Shown one piece after another: positions 9,300 to 19,950 of a stretch of 64,000 bases of DNA. Position 1 is the first letter of the stretch. Every line of letters starts with the position of its first letter. Source of the DNA: Vibrio aphrogenes (GTDB taxonomy: Bacteria; Pseudomonadota; Gammaproteobacteria; Enterobacterales; Vibrionaceae); NCBI RefSeq assembly GCF_002157735.2, contig NZ_AP018689.1, positions 1-64,000 on the forward strand, read 5' to 3'. The notes under the pieces were generated by a model, which worked only from the letters and a program-made list of their open reading frames with translations, was not told the origin of the DNA and searched no databases. A program made the position numbers and the translations under genes.

Positions 9300-9605
9300 T
9301 TGGTTATTATACTTATCCCCTTATTAATAAATCTAAGAACAAGATGTTATTAATCATAACCATTAAGCTTAGAAATCACCTGATACAAATAAGAAGCTTG
9401 TGGGTAACTTTATTCACTTTAAGGCAACATCGGTGTGAAAAAGAGCAATTTCATCCACTTCATAACAAAATAGATCGGATCGAAGAAAATATTGTGAATA
9501 ACTTGGATCTTATTCACTGTTCACAGGATCTATTACTGGTGATCTTGTTGCCTAAGCTGTAGAATTACTTTCCTTTCAAATCAGATCATTTCGTGTGAGG
9601 TTAAT
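9300..9605 (+). promoter_or_regulatory. dnaA control region with GATC cluster
   Basis: This divergent spacer between the ABC operon and dnaA holds six GATC sites (9473, 9478, 9506, 9527, 9541, 9584) in 115 bp, the pattern of a SeqA/Dam-controlled dnaA promoter. A DnaA-box-like TTACCCACA lies inverted at 9399-9407, and there are TTATTCAC-type sequences near 9410 and 9510. I cannot assign the -10 and -35 boxes with confidence. GAGG at 9597-9600 is the dnaA ribosome site. Confidence 0.65.
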
Positions 9606-11021
9606 GTGTCGTCTTCGTTATGGTTGCAATGTTTGCAACAGCTTCAAGAAGAGCTTCCAGCGACGGAATTCAGCATGTGGGTTCGACCCCTACAAGCAGA
9701 ACTTAATGACAATACGCTTACCTTATTTGCCCCCAACCGTTTTGTGTTGGATTGGGTGCGCGATAAGTATCTCAATAGCATTAACCGTTTATTGAAAGAG
9801 TTTTGTGGCTCCGATACTCCAAATTTGCATTTTGAGGTAGGTAGTAAGCCAACTCAATCCGTGGTTGAACCACCAAGAAGAACCGCTGCCGATGTGGCGG
9901 CAGAGTCTTCGGCACCAGCTCAACTACAAAAAAGCCGTCCCGCCAATAAATCTTGGGACAGCAATACGCCAAACCGTGAAAGCATTGTCGACATTAACCA
10001 TCGTTCAAATGTTAACCCTAAGCATAAGTTTCATAACTTTGTGGAAGGTAAATCAAACCAATTAGGTTTAGCCGCAGCAAAGCAAGTCTCTGATAACCCT
10101 GGTGTTTCTTATAATCCATTGTTTTTATATGGTGGAACCGGTTTAGGTAAAACGCACTTATTGCATGCGGTTGGTAATGCGATTGTTGAAAGTAAGCCTG
10201 ATGCTCGAGTGGTGTATATGCACTCTGAGCGTTTTGTACAAGATATGGTGAAAGCGTTACAAAATAACGCGATTGAAGAATTTAAAAATTATTACCGTAG
10301 TCTTGATGCCTTGTTGATTGATGACATCCAATTTTTTGCCAATAAAGAACGCTCTCAAGAAGAGTTCTTTCATACCTTTAATGCCTTATTAGAAGGGAAT
10401 CAACAAATCATCTTAACTTCGGACCGTTATCCAAAAGAGATTAACGGTGTAGAAGATCGTCTGAAATCTCGTTTTGGTTGGGGATTGACCGTTGCGATCG
10501 AGCCTCCAGAGCTGGAAACGCGCGTGGCGATCTTGATGAAAAAAGCCGAAGATCACCAGATCACATTGGCTGATGAAGTGGCATTCTTTATTGCTAAGCG
10601 TTTACGTTCGAATGTGCGTGAATTAGAAGGAGCGCTAAATCGTGTGATCGCCAATGCGAATTTTACTGGTCGTCCAATTACCATTGATTTTGTACGTGAA
10701 GCGCTACGTGATTTGCTGGCCTTACAAGAAAAGCTTGTCACCATCGATAATATTCAAAAAACCGTCGCCGAATATTACAAAATCAAAGTGGCTGATTTAT
10801 TATCTAAGCGTCGTTCTCGTTCGGTTGCACGTCCTCGTCAATTAGCGATGGCGTTATCGAAAGAGTTAACCAACCATAGCTTACCTGAAATAGGGGACGC
10901 TTTTGGTGGTCGTGACCATACCACGGTATTGCACGCGTGTCGTAAAATCAAAGAATTACGCGAAGAAAGTCATGATATAAAAGAAGATTACTCAAACTTA
11001 ATTCGTACTTTATCTTCTTAA
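9606..11021 (+). CDS. dnaA: chromosomal replication initiator protein DnaA
   Basis: DnaA binds DnaA boxes at oriC and melts the origin. The protein has 471 residues: domain I (1-85), a variable linker (about 86-130), the AAA+ domain with Walker [10 protein letters not shown] (176-184) and Walker B LLIDDIQF (236-243), and the C-terminal DNA-binding domain with the signature [11 protein letters not shown]. The start codon is GTG at 9606 with GAGG upstream, the usual choice in vibrios. It leads dnaN, recF and gyrB. Confidence 0.98.
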   Translation: MSSSLWLQCLQQLQEELPATEFSMWVRPLQAELNDNTLTLFAPNRFVLDWVRDKYLNSINRLLKEFCGSDTPNLHFEVGSKPTQSVVEPPRRTAADVAAESSAPAQLQKSRPANKSWDSNTPNRESIVDINHRSNVNPKHKFHNFVEGKSNQLGLAAAKQVSDNPGVSYNPLFLYGGTGLGKTHLLHAVGNAIVESKPDARVVYMHSERFVQDMVKALQNNAIEEFKNYYRSLDALLIDDIQFFANKERSQEEFFHTFNALLEGNQQIILTSDRYPKEINGVEDRLKSRFGWGLTVAIEPPELETRVAILMKKAEDHQITLADEVAFFIAKRLRSNVRELEGALNRVIANANFTGRPITIDFVREALRDLLALQEKLVTIDNIQKTVAEYYKIKVADLLSKRRSRSVARPRQLAMALSKELTNHSLPEIGDAFGGRDHTTVLHACRKIKELREESHDIKEDYSNLIRTLSS

Positions 11022-11084
11022 TGGTTAAGTGGTATTTAATCCCGAGCCTTCTTAATAACCGATTGAAACAACGTAGAGTAGATT

Positions 11085-12185
11085 ATGAAATTTACCATTG
11101 AACGCACTCAATTAATCAAGCCGCTGCAACAAGTCTCTGGTGCACTCGGTGGTCGTTCAAGTTTGCCTATTTTAGGTAACTTATTAATTAAAGTTGATAA
11201 TGGTGAGTTGTCGATCACCGCAACCGATTTAGAAGTCGAATTGGTGTGCCGCCTTGAGTTAGACGGGCATTTTGAACCAGGTAGTACGACAGTTCCATCC
11301 CGTAAATTTTTGGACATTTGCCGTGGTTTACCTGATAGCGCCGCGATAGATGTTACCCTTGATGAAGAACGTTTACTGATCAAATCAGGACGTAGCCGCT
11401 TTTCATTAGCCACTTTACCGGCAGCGGATTTCCCAAATATCGAAGATTGGCAAAGTGAAGCGGAAGTCACTGTAACACAAGGTGAATTACGTCAATTGGT
11501 CGAGAAAACCCAATTTTCAATGGCAAATCAAGATGTTCGTTATTATTTAAACGGCATGTTATTTGAAATTGAAGGTACATGTTTACGTTCTGTGGCAACC
11601 GATGGTCACCGAATGGCAGTGGCAGAAACGGCGTTAGTTGGTGAATACCCACAACAACAAGTGATCGTGCCACGCAAAGGGGTTCTTGAACTGATCAAAT
11701 TGCTCGATCGCCCTGATGAACAAGTGACTCTTCAAATTGGTCAATCCAACATTCGCGCCAATGTGAATCAATTTACTTTTACTTCTAAGTTAGTCGATGG
11801 CCGTTTCCCTGATTATCGTCGGGTGATGCCACAGCATACGACAAAAACCTTAGAAGCCGACTGTGAGAGTTTACGTCAATCGTTTTCTCGTGCCGCGATT
11901 TTATCGAATGAAAAATTCCGTGGTGTACGAGTCAATTTAGCGGGCTCTGAAATGCGCATTACCGCAAACAACCCAGAGCAAGAAGAAGCGGAAGAAAACC
12001 TGGATGTCAATTATCAAGGAGAGCCGCTCGAAATTGGCTTTAACGTGAGCTATGTGCTCGATATTTTAAATACCTTGAAATGCAACACCGTACGTATGTC
12101 GATGAGTGATGCCAATGCCAGTGCTTTGGTTGAAAATACCGAAGATACCTCGTCTATGTATGTCGTGATGCCGATCCGCTTATAA
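11085..12185 (+). CDS. dnaN: DNA polymerase III beta sliding clamp
   Basis: This is the ring-shaped processivity clamp that tethers polymerase III and other DNA enzymes to DNA. Its 366 residues match the E. coli clamp length. Three repeated clamp domains are expected; the N-terminus MKFTIERTQLIKPLQQVSGAL (split) and C-terminal YVVMPIRL are family hallmarks, the latter being part of the peptide-binding pocket. It follows dnaA by 63 bp and is directly joined to recF, whose ATG immediately follows the stop codon. Confidence 0.98.
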   Translation: MKFTIERTQLIKPLQQVSGALGGRSSLPILGNLLIKVDNGELSITATDLEVELVCRLELDGHFEPGSTTVPSRKFLDICRGLPDSAAIDVTLDEERLLIKSGRSRFSLATLPAADFPNIEDWQSEAEVTVTQGELRQLVEKTQFSMANQDVRYYLNGMLFEIEGTCLRSVATDGHRMAVAETALVGEYPQQQVIVPRKGVLELIKLLDRPDEQVTLQIGQSNIRANVNQFTFTSKLVDGRFPDYRRVMPQHTTKTLEADCESLRQSFSRAAILSNEKFRGVRVNLAGSEMRITANNPEQEEAEENLDVNYQGEPLEIGFNVSYVLDILNTLKCNTVRMSMSDANASALVENTEDTSSMYVVMPIRL

Positions 12186-13265
12186 ATGCCTCTCACTCGA
12201 CTTTCGATACAGCAATTTCGTAATATTAAAGCCTGTGATTTATCGTTATCACCAGGCTTTAATTTTCTGGTCGGCCCTAATGGCAGCGGAAAAACCAGTG
12301 TGCTGGAAGCGATCTATTTGCTAGGACATGGCCGCTCATTCAAAAGCACTTTAACTGGGCGTGTGATCCAAAACGATGAAAGTGAGCTGTTTGTTCATGG
12401 CCGTTTTCTATCGCAAGATAATTACGAGCTCCCGATTGGGATCAATAAACAACGTGATGGTAGCAGTGAAGTGAAAATCGGTGGTCAAGGTGGGCAGAAA
12501 ATTGCTCAATTGGCGCAGATTTTGCCTTTACAGTTAATTCATACTGAAGGCTTTGAGTTATTAACCGAAGGGCCGAAATTCCGCCGTTCTTTTATCGATT
12601 GGGGTGTGTTTCATACTCAAGCTAATTTTTATGATAAATGGGCACGATTAAAGCGTTTAATTAAACAACGTAATGCATTATTAAAAACCGCCACTCGCTA
12701 TCATGAGCTCAGTTTTTGGGATAAAGAACTCGCCCAATTAGCGGAAATGATCAGTCAATGGCGTTCTGACTATGTTTTGCAGTTAAAACAAGAAGCAGAG
12801 CAGATTTGTCGTGTATTTTTACCTGAATTTGAGGTGAAAATTCAGTATTATAGGGGGTGGGATAAAGACACGCCCTATGCGGATATTTTACAAAAGAATT
12901 TTGAACGAGATCAGCAACTCGGATACACCTTTAGTGGCCCGAATAAAGCGGATCTTAAACTAAAAATAAATGCGACACCGGTTGAAGATGTGTTATCCCG
13001 TGGGCAATTAAAGCTGATGGTTTGTGCATTACGTTTAGCACAAGGTCAACACTTGACGCAAACAACCGGCAAACAGTGTATTTATTTAATTGATGACTTT
13101 GCTTCAGAGCTAGACAGTCAACGCCGAGGGCGACTTGCTGAGTATTTAAAGCAAACGCAGGCACAGGTTTTTGTAAGTTCTATTACTGCAAGTCACATTG
13201 CTGAAATGCAAAGTGAAAATAGCAGGATGTTTCATGTGGAACATGGCAAAATAGAACAAGGATAA
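12186..13265 (+). CDS. recF: DNA replication and repair protein RecF
   Basis: RecF is an SMC-like ATPase that, with RecO and RecR, loads RecA at gaps. The protein has 359 residues with Walker [10 protein letters not shown] (30-38), the ABC-type signature [10 protein letters not shown] and Walker [14 protein letters not shown] near the C-terminus. The ATG abuts the dnaN stop codon with no spacer, implying translational coupling. gyrB follows after 18 bp, so the genes are co-transcribed. Confidence 0.97.
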   Translation: MPLTRLSIQQFRNIKACDLSLSPGFNFLVGPNGSGKTSVLEAIYLLGHGRSFKSTLTGRVIQNDESELFVHGRFLSQDNYELPIGINKQRDGSSEVKIGGQGGQKIAQLAQILPLQLIHTEGFELLTEGPKFRRSFIDWGVFHTQANFYDKWARLKRLIKQRNALLKTATRYHELSFWDKELAQLAEMISQWRSDYVLQLKQEAEQICRVFLPEFEVKIQYYRGWDKDTPYADILQKNFERDQQLGYTFSGPNKADLKLKINATPVEDVLSRGQLKLMVCALRLAQGQHLTQTTGKQCIYLIDDFASELDSQRRGRLAEYLKQTQAQVFVSSITASHIAEMQSENSRMFHVEHGKIEQG

Positions 13266-15722
<2,457 letters not shown>

Positions 15723-15760
15723 TATTTTCGATTCTAGTCATTGAATCAACGTGATTGAAT

Positions 15761-15790
15761 AAAACCCTTTGTTGCTGCAAAGGGTTTTTT
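15761..15790 (+). terminator. gyrB terminator
   Basis: AAAACCCTTTG (15761-15771) pairs with CAAAGGGTTTT (15778-15788) around TTGCTG, followed by a T run. The ISL3 element is inserted 3 bp past the T run, and the target duplication leaves the terminator intact. Confidence 0.93.
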
Positions 15791-15793
15791 ATT
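15786..15793. repeat. left target site duplication of the insertion sequence
   Basis: TTTTTATT lies directly before the left inverted repeat and is repeated exactly at 17085-17092 after the right one. Eight bp is the duplication size known for ISL3-family elements. Confidence 0.93.
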
Positions 15794-15796
15794 GGT

Positions 15797-16990
15797 TCAT
15801 CGCGGCTTTCCGGGGAAAGCCGCTTTTATCTTTAAGAAGAAGTAATCGGTATCTCGATAACCATATCCCATCCGCTTGATTAACTTTATCTTGTTGTTTA
15901 TCCCTTCAAGGGTGCACGTATTCAACGGATAACTTCCTGAGGCGATAATTCCATGAAGGTAGGGACGGAGCTTTCGAGCAAATTCTTTTAACGGCTTAAT
16001 TCCGCTATCATTCACTTGCTCCCACCACACCTTCCATAAGTTTTTCACCTGAAGTTCTGACTCACAGCGCCAGAGTTCCTTTAATTGTGCTCCCAGCACA
16101 TAGGTTGTCATCAAGTCCTTATTTATTTCCAATATTTCAGTGAGATAGCTATCTTGTTGTGTATTTAAATTATCTCTATTTTTCAATAATACCCAACGTG
16201 AGCGCTTAACCCATTGTCTTGCTTTTTTATCGTGCTTTAGCTTATTGGCTTGATCAACTCTGACTCTATCCATGACCTCACGACCGAACTTAGCCACAAC
16301 ATGGAACAAGTCATAAACGATATGTGCATTTGGGCAATGCTCTTGGACTTCAAGATCAAAAGCAGTATTCATATCCATTGCTACCGCCTCGATATTTTTA
16401 CCATGTTCACCTAGCTGCTTGAAAAATGGTCGAATATCCTTACGGCTACGACCTAGCCCTACCCAGATAACCTGATGACTCTTTGCATCAGCAATGACAG
16501 TGGCATAACGATGCCCCTTAAAAATGGCGAACTCGTCCATGACGAGCTGCCTTAGTTCGCCCCATTTTACCTGCGGTACAACGTGTTGAAGTCGACGCTT
16601 ATCTATTTCTTTAATTGTGTGCCAATGAACACCCGTTATTTGGGCGATGTGCTTTATGGGTAAAAGAGGCAGCAACTGCTCGATATAGCTTCTCAAGCGA
16701 TTAGTGAGGCGAGCATAAGGCTCTAACCAAGATAACTGTTCTGTTTTAATGCCACAATGACGGCACTTAACTCGTCGAGTTTGAACAAGCAACTCAACGG
16801 GTAGACCAAGCAGCGTTGCTTCTTTCACGTTACGCCATTGGTACTCATGTATTGATTGAGCATGAAGTCCACAAGGACATTTAGCGATAGAACTAGGTTT
16901 CAGGGTAAGTGTAATAAGTGATTCAGTCTGATGAGACTTTACTATATGAAAGCCTTCCCAGAACGATGATAGAAAAGTATGATTCGGCAT
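15797..16990 (-). CDS. ISL3-family transposase
   Basis: This DDE transposase of 397 residues looks complete. An N-terminal zinc-binding part has Cys pairs CPC (38-40) and CRHC (76-79), followed by a helix-turn-helix region (about 110-135). The catalytic residues are likely D152 in MDEFAIFKGH, D206 in AMDMN and E362 in LEGINNKIK. It ends MGYGYRDTDYFFLKI plus a short tail, typical of the family. The stop codon lies within the left terminal repeat. No clear ribosome site precedes ATG 16990, which sits right after a large leader hairpin. Confidence 0.95.
   Translation of the reverse strand: MPNHTFLSSFWEGFHIVKSHQTESLITLTLKPSSIAKCPCGLHAQSIHEYQWRNVKEATLLGLPVELLVQTRRVKCRHCGIKTEQLSWLEPYARLTNRLRSYIEQLLPLLPIKHIAQITGVHWHTIKEIDKRRLQHVVPQVKWGELRQLVMDEFAIFKGHRYATVIADAKSHQVIWVGLGRSRKDIRPFFKQLGEHGKNIEAVAMDMNTAFDLEVQEHCPNAHIVYDLFHVVAKFGREVMDRVRVDQANKLKHDKKARQWVKRSRWVLLKNRDNLNTQQDSYLTEILEINKDLMTTYVLGAQLKELWRCESELQVKNLWKVWWEQVNDSGIKPLKEFARKLRPYLHGIIASGSYPLNTCTLEGINNKIKLIKRMGYGYRDTDYFFLKIKAAFPGKPR
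15802..15834 (+). terminator. plus-strand terminator inside the IS left end
   Basis: GCGGCTTTCC (15802-15811) and GGAAAGCCGC (15814-15823) form a near-perfect stem followed on the plus strand by TTTTATCTTT. It is coded by the last codons of the transposase gene and would stop gyrB readthrough from making antisense RNA across the element. Confidence 0.7.
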
Positions 16991-16991
16991 G

Positions 16992-17052
16992 AAAACGGTA
17001 GTTTGTGTAAGGTTGTGTTTGGCGATGTAACCTTATCACTTACTACCGTTTT
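16992..17052. repeat. nested inverted repeat in the transposase leader
   Basis: Outer arms AAAACGGTAGT (16992-17002) and ACTACCGTTTT (17042-17052) enclose inner arms TAAGGTT (17008-17014) and AACCTTA (17029-17035). The hairpin lies directly before the transposase ATG on the minus strand and is followed by T-rich DNA on the plus strand. It could block expression from transcripts entering the element from outside. Confidence 0.7.
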
Positions 17053-17084
17053 TGTTTTAAGTTCCCGCTAATCCGCGATGAACC

Positions 17085-17092
17085 TTTTTATT
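17085..17092. repeat. right target site duplication of the insertion sequence
   Basis: TTTTTATT follows the right terminal repeat and matches 15786-15793 exactly. Confidence 0.93.
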
Positions 17093-17125
17093 TGGTATAA
17101 AGTAAAAAATTATTTTCAATAAATG

Positions 17126-17155
17126 CTTGAAAGTAAATTTTTCGACCTTATATAT
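17126..17155 (+). promoter_or_regulatory. sigma-32-like heat-shock promoter of ibpA
   Basis: CTTGAA (17126-17131) matches the sigma-32 -35 consensus; after 14 bp comes CCTTATATAT (17146-17155), close to the CCCCATnT-type -10. It would give a leader of about 225 bases before ibpA. The right end of the insertion sequence is only about 40 bp upstream. The rest of the 17093-17391 spacer holds no gene. Confidence 0.65.
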
Positions 17156-17362
17156 GATCGTGAAAGGGACGCCGATAAGCTCTAAGTCTAAAGTTTTTCT
17201 TATAAAGACGACGCGTAAAGATAGTTCGCGATAAAGATAAAGATAAAGAGTGGGTCCTTTGCAACGCTAAATCTGTTTCGCCTACGGGGTTATAGATAGG
17301 CACTTAACTCAATCGCAAGCTTCAGCTCGGGCTGAAACCTTGCACGCTATTGATTAAATAGA

Positions 17363-17389
17363 CACTATTGCTTAAATAAGAGGATAGTA
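17363..17389 (+). promoter_or_regulatory. ROSE-like RNA thermometer hairpin over the ibpA ribosome site
   Basis: ACTAT (17364-17368) pairs with ATAGT (17384-17388), and CTTA pairs with TAAG inside it. The Shine-Dalgarno AGAGGA (17379-17384) lies in the 3' arm facing TTGCT (17368-17372). A U-U/C-G-C-U stretch facing the ribosome site is the hallmark of ROSE elements, which control ibpA-type genes in E. coli and rhizobia. Melting at high temperature would free the site. Confidence 0.7.
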
Positions 17390-17391
17390 TT

Positions 17392-17829
17392 ATGCGTAAT
17401 GTAGACTTCTCACCTTTATACCGTAACGCCATTGGTTTTGATCGTTTATTAAACCTAATGGAATCAAACAACGCCAAAAACTCATCAGGCGGTTACCCTC
17501 CATACAATATTGAGAAACAAGATGAAAACCATTTCCGCATCACCATGGCGGTTGCCGGTTTCGCTGAAGAAAATCTCGATATAACTCAGCACGAAAACAT
17601 GCTAATTGTGCGTGGTGAGCGTCAACCTGAAGAAGGCAAAAACTACGTTTACCAAGGTATTGCTGAACGTGATTTTGAGCGTAAATTCCAACTTGCAGAC
17701 TACGTGAAAGTGCTTAGCGCAGGTATGGAAAATGGCCTGTTGCACATCGACTTGGAACGCGAAATTCCAGAAGCGATGCAACCACGTAAAATTGCCATCA
17801 ACGGTAAAGAGTTGTTAGAAAACAAATAA
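17392..17829 (+). CDS. ibpA: small heat-shock protein IbpA (Hsp20 family)
   Basis: IbpA is a cytoplasmic ATP-independent chaperone that binds aggregating proteins for later recovery by DnaK/ClpB. It has 145 residues with the IbpA-type N-terminus [19 protein letters not shown]. The alpha-crystallin domain runs from about 37 to 128 ([20 protein letters not shown] to the LEREIPE block), and a C-terminal IxI-type motif lies in KIAING. It has a strong ribosome site inside a thermometer-like hairpin, a sigma-32-like promoter and its own terminator. Its place before avtA matches other vibrios. Confidence 0.95.
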   Translation: MRNVDFSPLYRNAIGFDRLLNLMESNNAKNSSGGYPPYNIEKQDENHFRITMAVAGFAEENLDITQHENMLIVRGERQPEEGKNYVYQGIAERDFERKFQLADYVKVLSAGMENGLLHIDLEREIPEAMQPRKIAINGKELLENK

Positions 17830-17856
17830 TCTAGCAGCAAAAATATAAAGGAAGAG

Positions 17857-17883
17857 AAGGGTGCCAAGTGGGCACCCTTTTTG
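17857..17883 (+). terminator. ibpA terminator
   Basis: AAGGGTGCC (17857-17865) and GGCACCCTT (17871-17879) around a 5-base loop, followed by TTTTT. The convergent hydrolase gene ends one base after it. Confidence 0.9.
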
Positions 17884-18960
17884 TTATTCCGATAATTTTA
17901 TATAAGGATAAATCCCCTTTATTTCAGTATTTAAAAATGCTCCTTGTGATTCAGCTATTTCAAAAGATTCAAACACATCACTTGGTACGTAGTTATAACG
18001 ATAAACTGATGAATCTTTAAATTTAATATCCAAAATTTGGCTTAAGTATGAATAACCATAGCTGCTCATAGCAGAGCTGTTACTAGAATGCTGTTCAGAT
18101 ATGGGGGGTGGATATTGCTGGCTGACAATATGTGAAATGCTGGAGGCTGCTAAATTGGCTTGACCATATTTTTCTAAGTAAGAAACAATTAAAGAGTGCC
18201 CGGTAAAATCCGCTAAACTAAAATCATTATCATAATTAGATGGTAGAGCCCCAATCGTGTATCGCACTGCAGCCATAACAATATCATTATCATTGGTGAC
18301 AAAGCCCATTAAATGAGGGTATTGAGTGCCTGTATATCCACCTACGCTGCTAGTCGGTAAGGCAAAGCCAAAATATCCAAGCATTCGATAATCATTCAGT
18401 GTTGATCCATCAGGGTATCGGTAGTCAGCATATAGCGCGTCTAGCAGTGCATTGGTATAAAAGTTTCCTTGACTGTGCCCTATTAATACCACTCTGTTAC
18501 AGTTATCAAGTAAGTCTGTTACAGAATGATAAGCATGATTAAAGGTTTGATCTTGGTAATAAGTATCGCTAATTTCTTTCAATATTGCAGACATAACATC
18601 AGTTGTTTCTTGGGCTGATTGTTGAGAGGTTCGAGCTACACTGAAACCTGAAAAGGTTTTTGCAATATTATCTTGTACTGTTTGGTTAACATTGAGCTCA
18701 GTAAACTTTTGTAGAGCGACTTGTTTGAATTGCTCTAAGAAAGGTTCACTTGGATTCCAAGAGCCACTAGAGCTTATATTAACCTCCCCTACGTTTAAAT
18801 GATTGCTAACAAACTTCTGCAATTCTACCATATTTTTATTGTAGCTCTTCTGATTTGTGAACATCCCATTAACATAATAAACATTTGTATTGTCCACGCT
18901 ATCAATACAATTTGCATGAGCTAAGCTAGATAATAAAAAGAATAAAATTATAAATTTCAT
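17884..18960 (-). CDS. secreted alpha/beta-hydrolase-like protein, GHSQG type
   Basis: The exact family is not recognised. The 358-residue protein has a clear signal peptide (1-16, cleavage near AHA/N) and reads like an alpha/beta hydrolase. An early strand VYYVNGMF (27-34) is followed by the nucleophile elbow VVLIGHSQGN (Ser163), a likely acid in VTNDNDIV (Asp224 or Asp226) and a likely His255 in FTGHSLI. These fit a lipase or esterase triad. It overlaps the upstream chitin-binding-domain gene by 4 bp (ATGA), so the two are made together and exported. The substrate is unknown. The pair separates ibpA from avtA, which are adjacent in V. cholerae as I recall, suggesting acquired DNA. Confidence 0.7.
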   Translation of the reverse strand: MKFIILFFLLSSLAHANCIDSVDNTNVYYVNGMFTNQKSYNKNMVELQKFVSNHLNVGEVNISSSGSWNPSEPFLEQFKQVALQKFTELNVNQTVQDNIAKTFSGFSVARTSQQSAQETTDVMSAILKEISDTYYQDQTFNHAYHSVTDLLDNCNRVVLIGHSQGNFYTNALLDALYADYRYPDGSTLNDYRMLGYFGFALPTSSVGGYTGTQYPHLMGFVTNDNDIVMAAVRYTIGALPSNYDNDFSLADFTGHSLIVSYLEKYGQANLAASSISHIVSQQYPPPISEQHSSNSSAMSSYGYSYLSQILDIKFKDSSVYRYNYVPSDVFESFEIAESQGAFLNTEIKGIYPYIKLSE

Positions 18961-19745
18961 TTCTCGACCTCAAATGATTGGCAAATACTTTCATCGATAT
19001 AGTTTTTGTTCATATCTATAACTTTTGCTAACTTTGCTTCACCCATCCTGTAGGAATAAGAGCGGTTAATTGTTGTAAAATAGAGTTCTGCGGGCGTGAT
19101 ATAGCTATTGTTTTTATAAAATTTATCTTGAGAGCAGGAGTATAATGAACTTGATATAATGGTTGTGTTTTTAGCTGTGTCTTTATCTATTAGTTCTTCA
19201 TCTATAAAGTGGAATTCAGTTATTAGTCTCCAGCTTATCCCTAAATCCTTAGCTAACTCTTTATCTTTTTCATTACTATAAGTTTGTTCAATTTTGGCTT
19301 CATAAACATCATCTAGGCCATTATTGTTACTGTCGATGCCTAAAATCGCTTCTTTACTTTCCGGATCTAGCGGCTCTTCTGGCGTGATTGGCTCTGGGTC
19401 TTCTGCACCGATTAAAATTAACCAAGCTTCGCTAGTTGCGGGTATTGCGCCACTATTCCAATATTTAGCTAGATAGAATTTGTTTTGATAAGCAACCACA
19501 TCACCGCCGTGATAAGTATTCGAGGCATCCCAATTGGGGTTGTTATCAGGAAAGGTTATCCATCCATCCCAGTTGTTTTTATTATTGACTGGTGGTGTGT
19601 TTTTATTCCAATGAGTCGCAACATAAATGATTCCATCTTTAGTAACCATATCTCCTGCGGTATAGGTGATATTTTGGTCCCAAGCTTCATAGGAATAGCT
19701 TAGAGATGAGTATAAAAATAAGCTAGATAGCCATAGTCTTTTCAT
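18957..19745 (-). CDS. secreted protein with two CBM5/12 chitin-binding domains
   Basis: The 262-residue protein has a signal peptide (about 1-18). Two CBM5/12 (ChtBD3) modules follow, at about 21-65 (AWDQNITYTAGDMV, then W at the end) and 71-110 (NWDASNTYHGGDVV, YLAKYWNSG). A Pro/Glu-rich linker leads to a calcium-loop-like DSNNNGLDDVYE (about 139-150) and a C-terminal domain I do not recognise, with two Cys that could form a disulfide. No catalytic domain is seen. The downstream hydrolase gene starts within its stop (ATGA). It may tether the partner, or itself, to chitin or another polymer. Confidence 0.75.
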   Translation of the reverse strand: MKRLWLSSLFLYSSLSYSYEAWDQNITYTAGDMVTKDGIIYVATHWNKNTPPVNNKNNWDGWITFPDNNPNWDASNTYHGGDVVAYQNKFYLAKYWNSGAIPATSEAWLILIGAEDPEPITPEEPLDPESKEAILGIDSNNNGLDDVYEAKIEQTYSNEKDKELAKDLGISWRLITEFHFIDEELIDKDTAKNTTIISSSLYSCSQDKFYKNNSYITPAELYFTTINRSYSYRMGEAKLAKVIDMNKNYIDESICQSFEVEK

Positions 19746-19904
19746 TGTTTTTCCTTTGATGAGTATAAAAGAAAAACAAAGCTACTTAATTTTATGCTTA
19801 GTGTTGAATGGTTTATTGATTAGGTAGAAAGGGAAGGCCATTTTTTAGAAAGGCGAGAAACTTTTAATGAAATGAAGTTATTCGGTTCTTATTTTCGAGA
19901 GAGG

Positions 19905-19934
19905 AAAACACCAATATGGGTATATTGGTGTTTT
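19905..19934 (-). terminator. terminator after avtA
   Basis: AAAACACCAATAT (19905-19917) and ATATTGGTGTTTT (19922-19934) form a 13-bp stem with a GGGT loop. On the minus strand the tail is TTTTCC; on the plus strand TTTTATT. Confidence 0.8.
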
Positions 19935-19950
19935 ATTGCTAGCTTTGTGA

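Larger units (their letters stand above)
15794..17084 (-). mobile_element. complete ISL3-family insertion sequence
   Basis: The element is 1291 bp long. Its ends are GGTTCATCGCGG (15794-15805) and the exact inverted copy CCGCGATGAACC (17073-17084); beyond 12 bp the ends still agree at TT and CGGG. Both sides carry the 8-bp duplication TTTTTATT. One transposase gene fills it on the minus strand, with its stop codon inside the left terminal repeat. Hairpins lie near both ends (15802-15823 and 16992-17052). Intact ends, matching duplication and full open frame indicate a recent, probably active insertion. Confidence 0.95.

Noticed and set aside
15797..16990. The insertion sequence as a remnant
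   Set aside because: Both ends, the target duplication and the full transposase frame with D152/D206/E362 are intact, so it is not a remnant.
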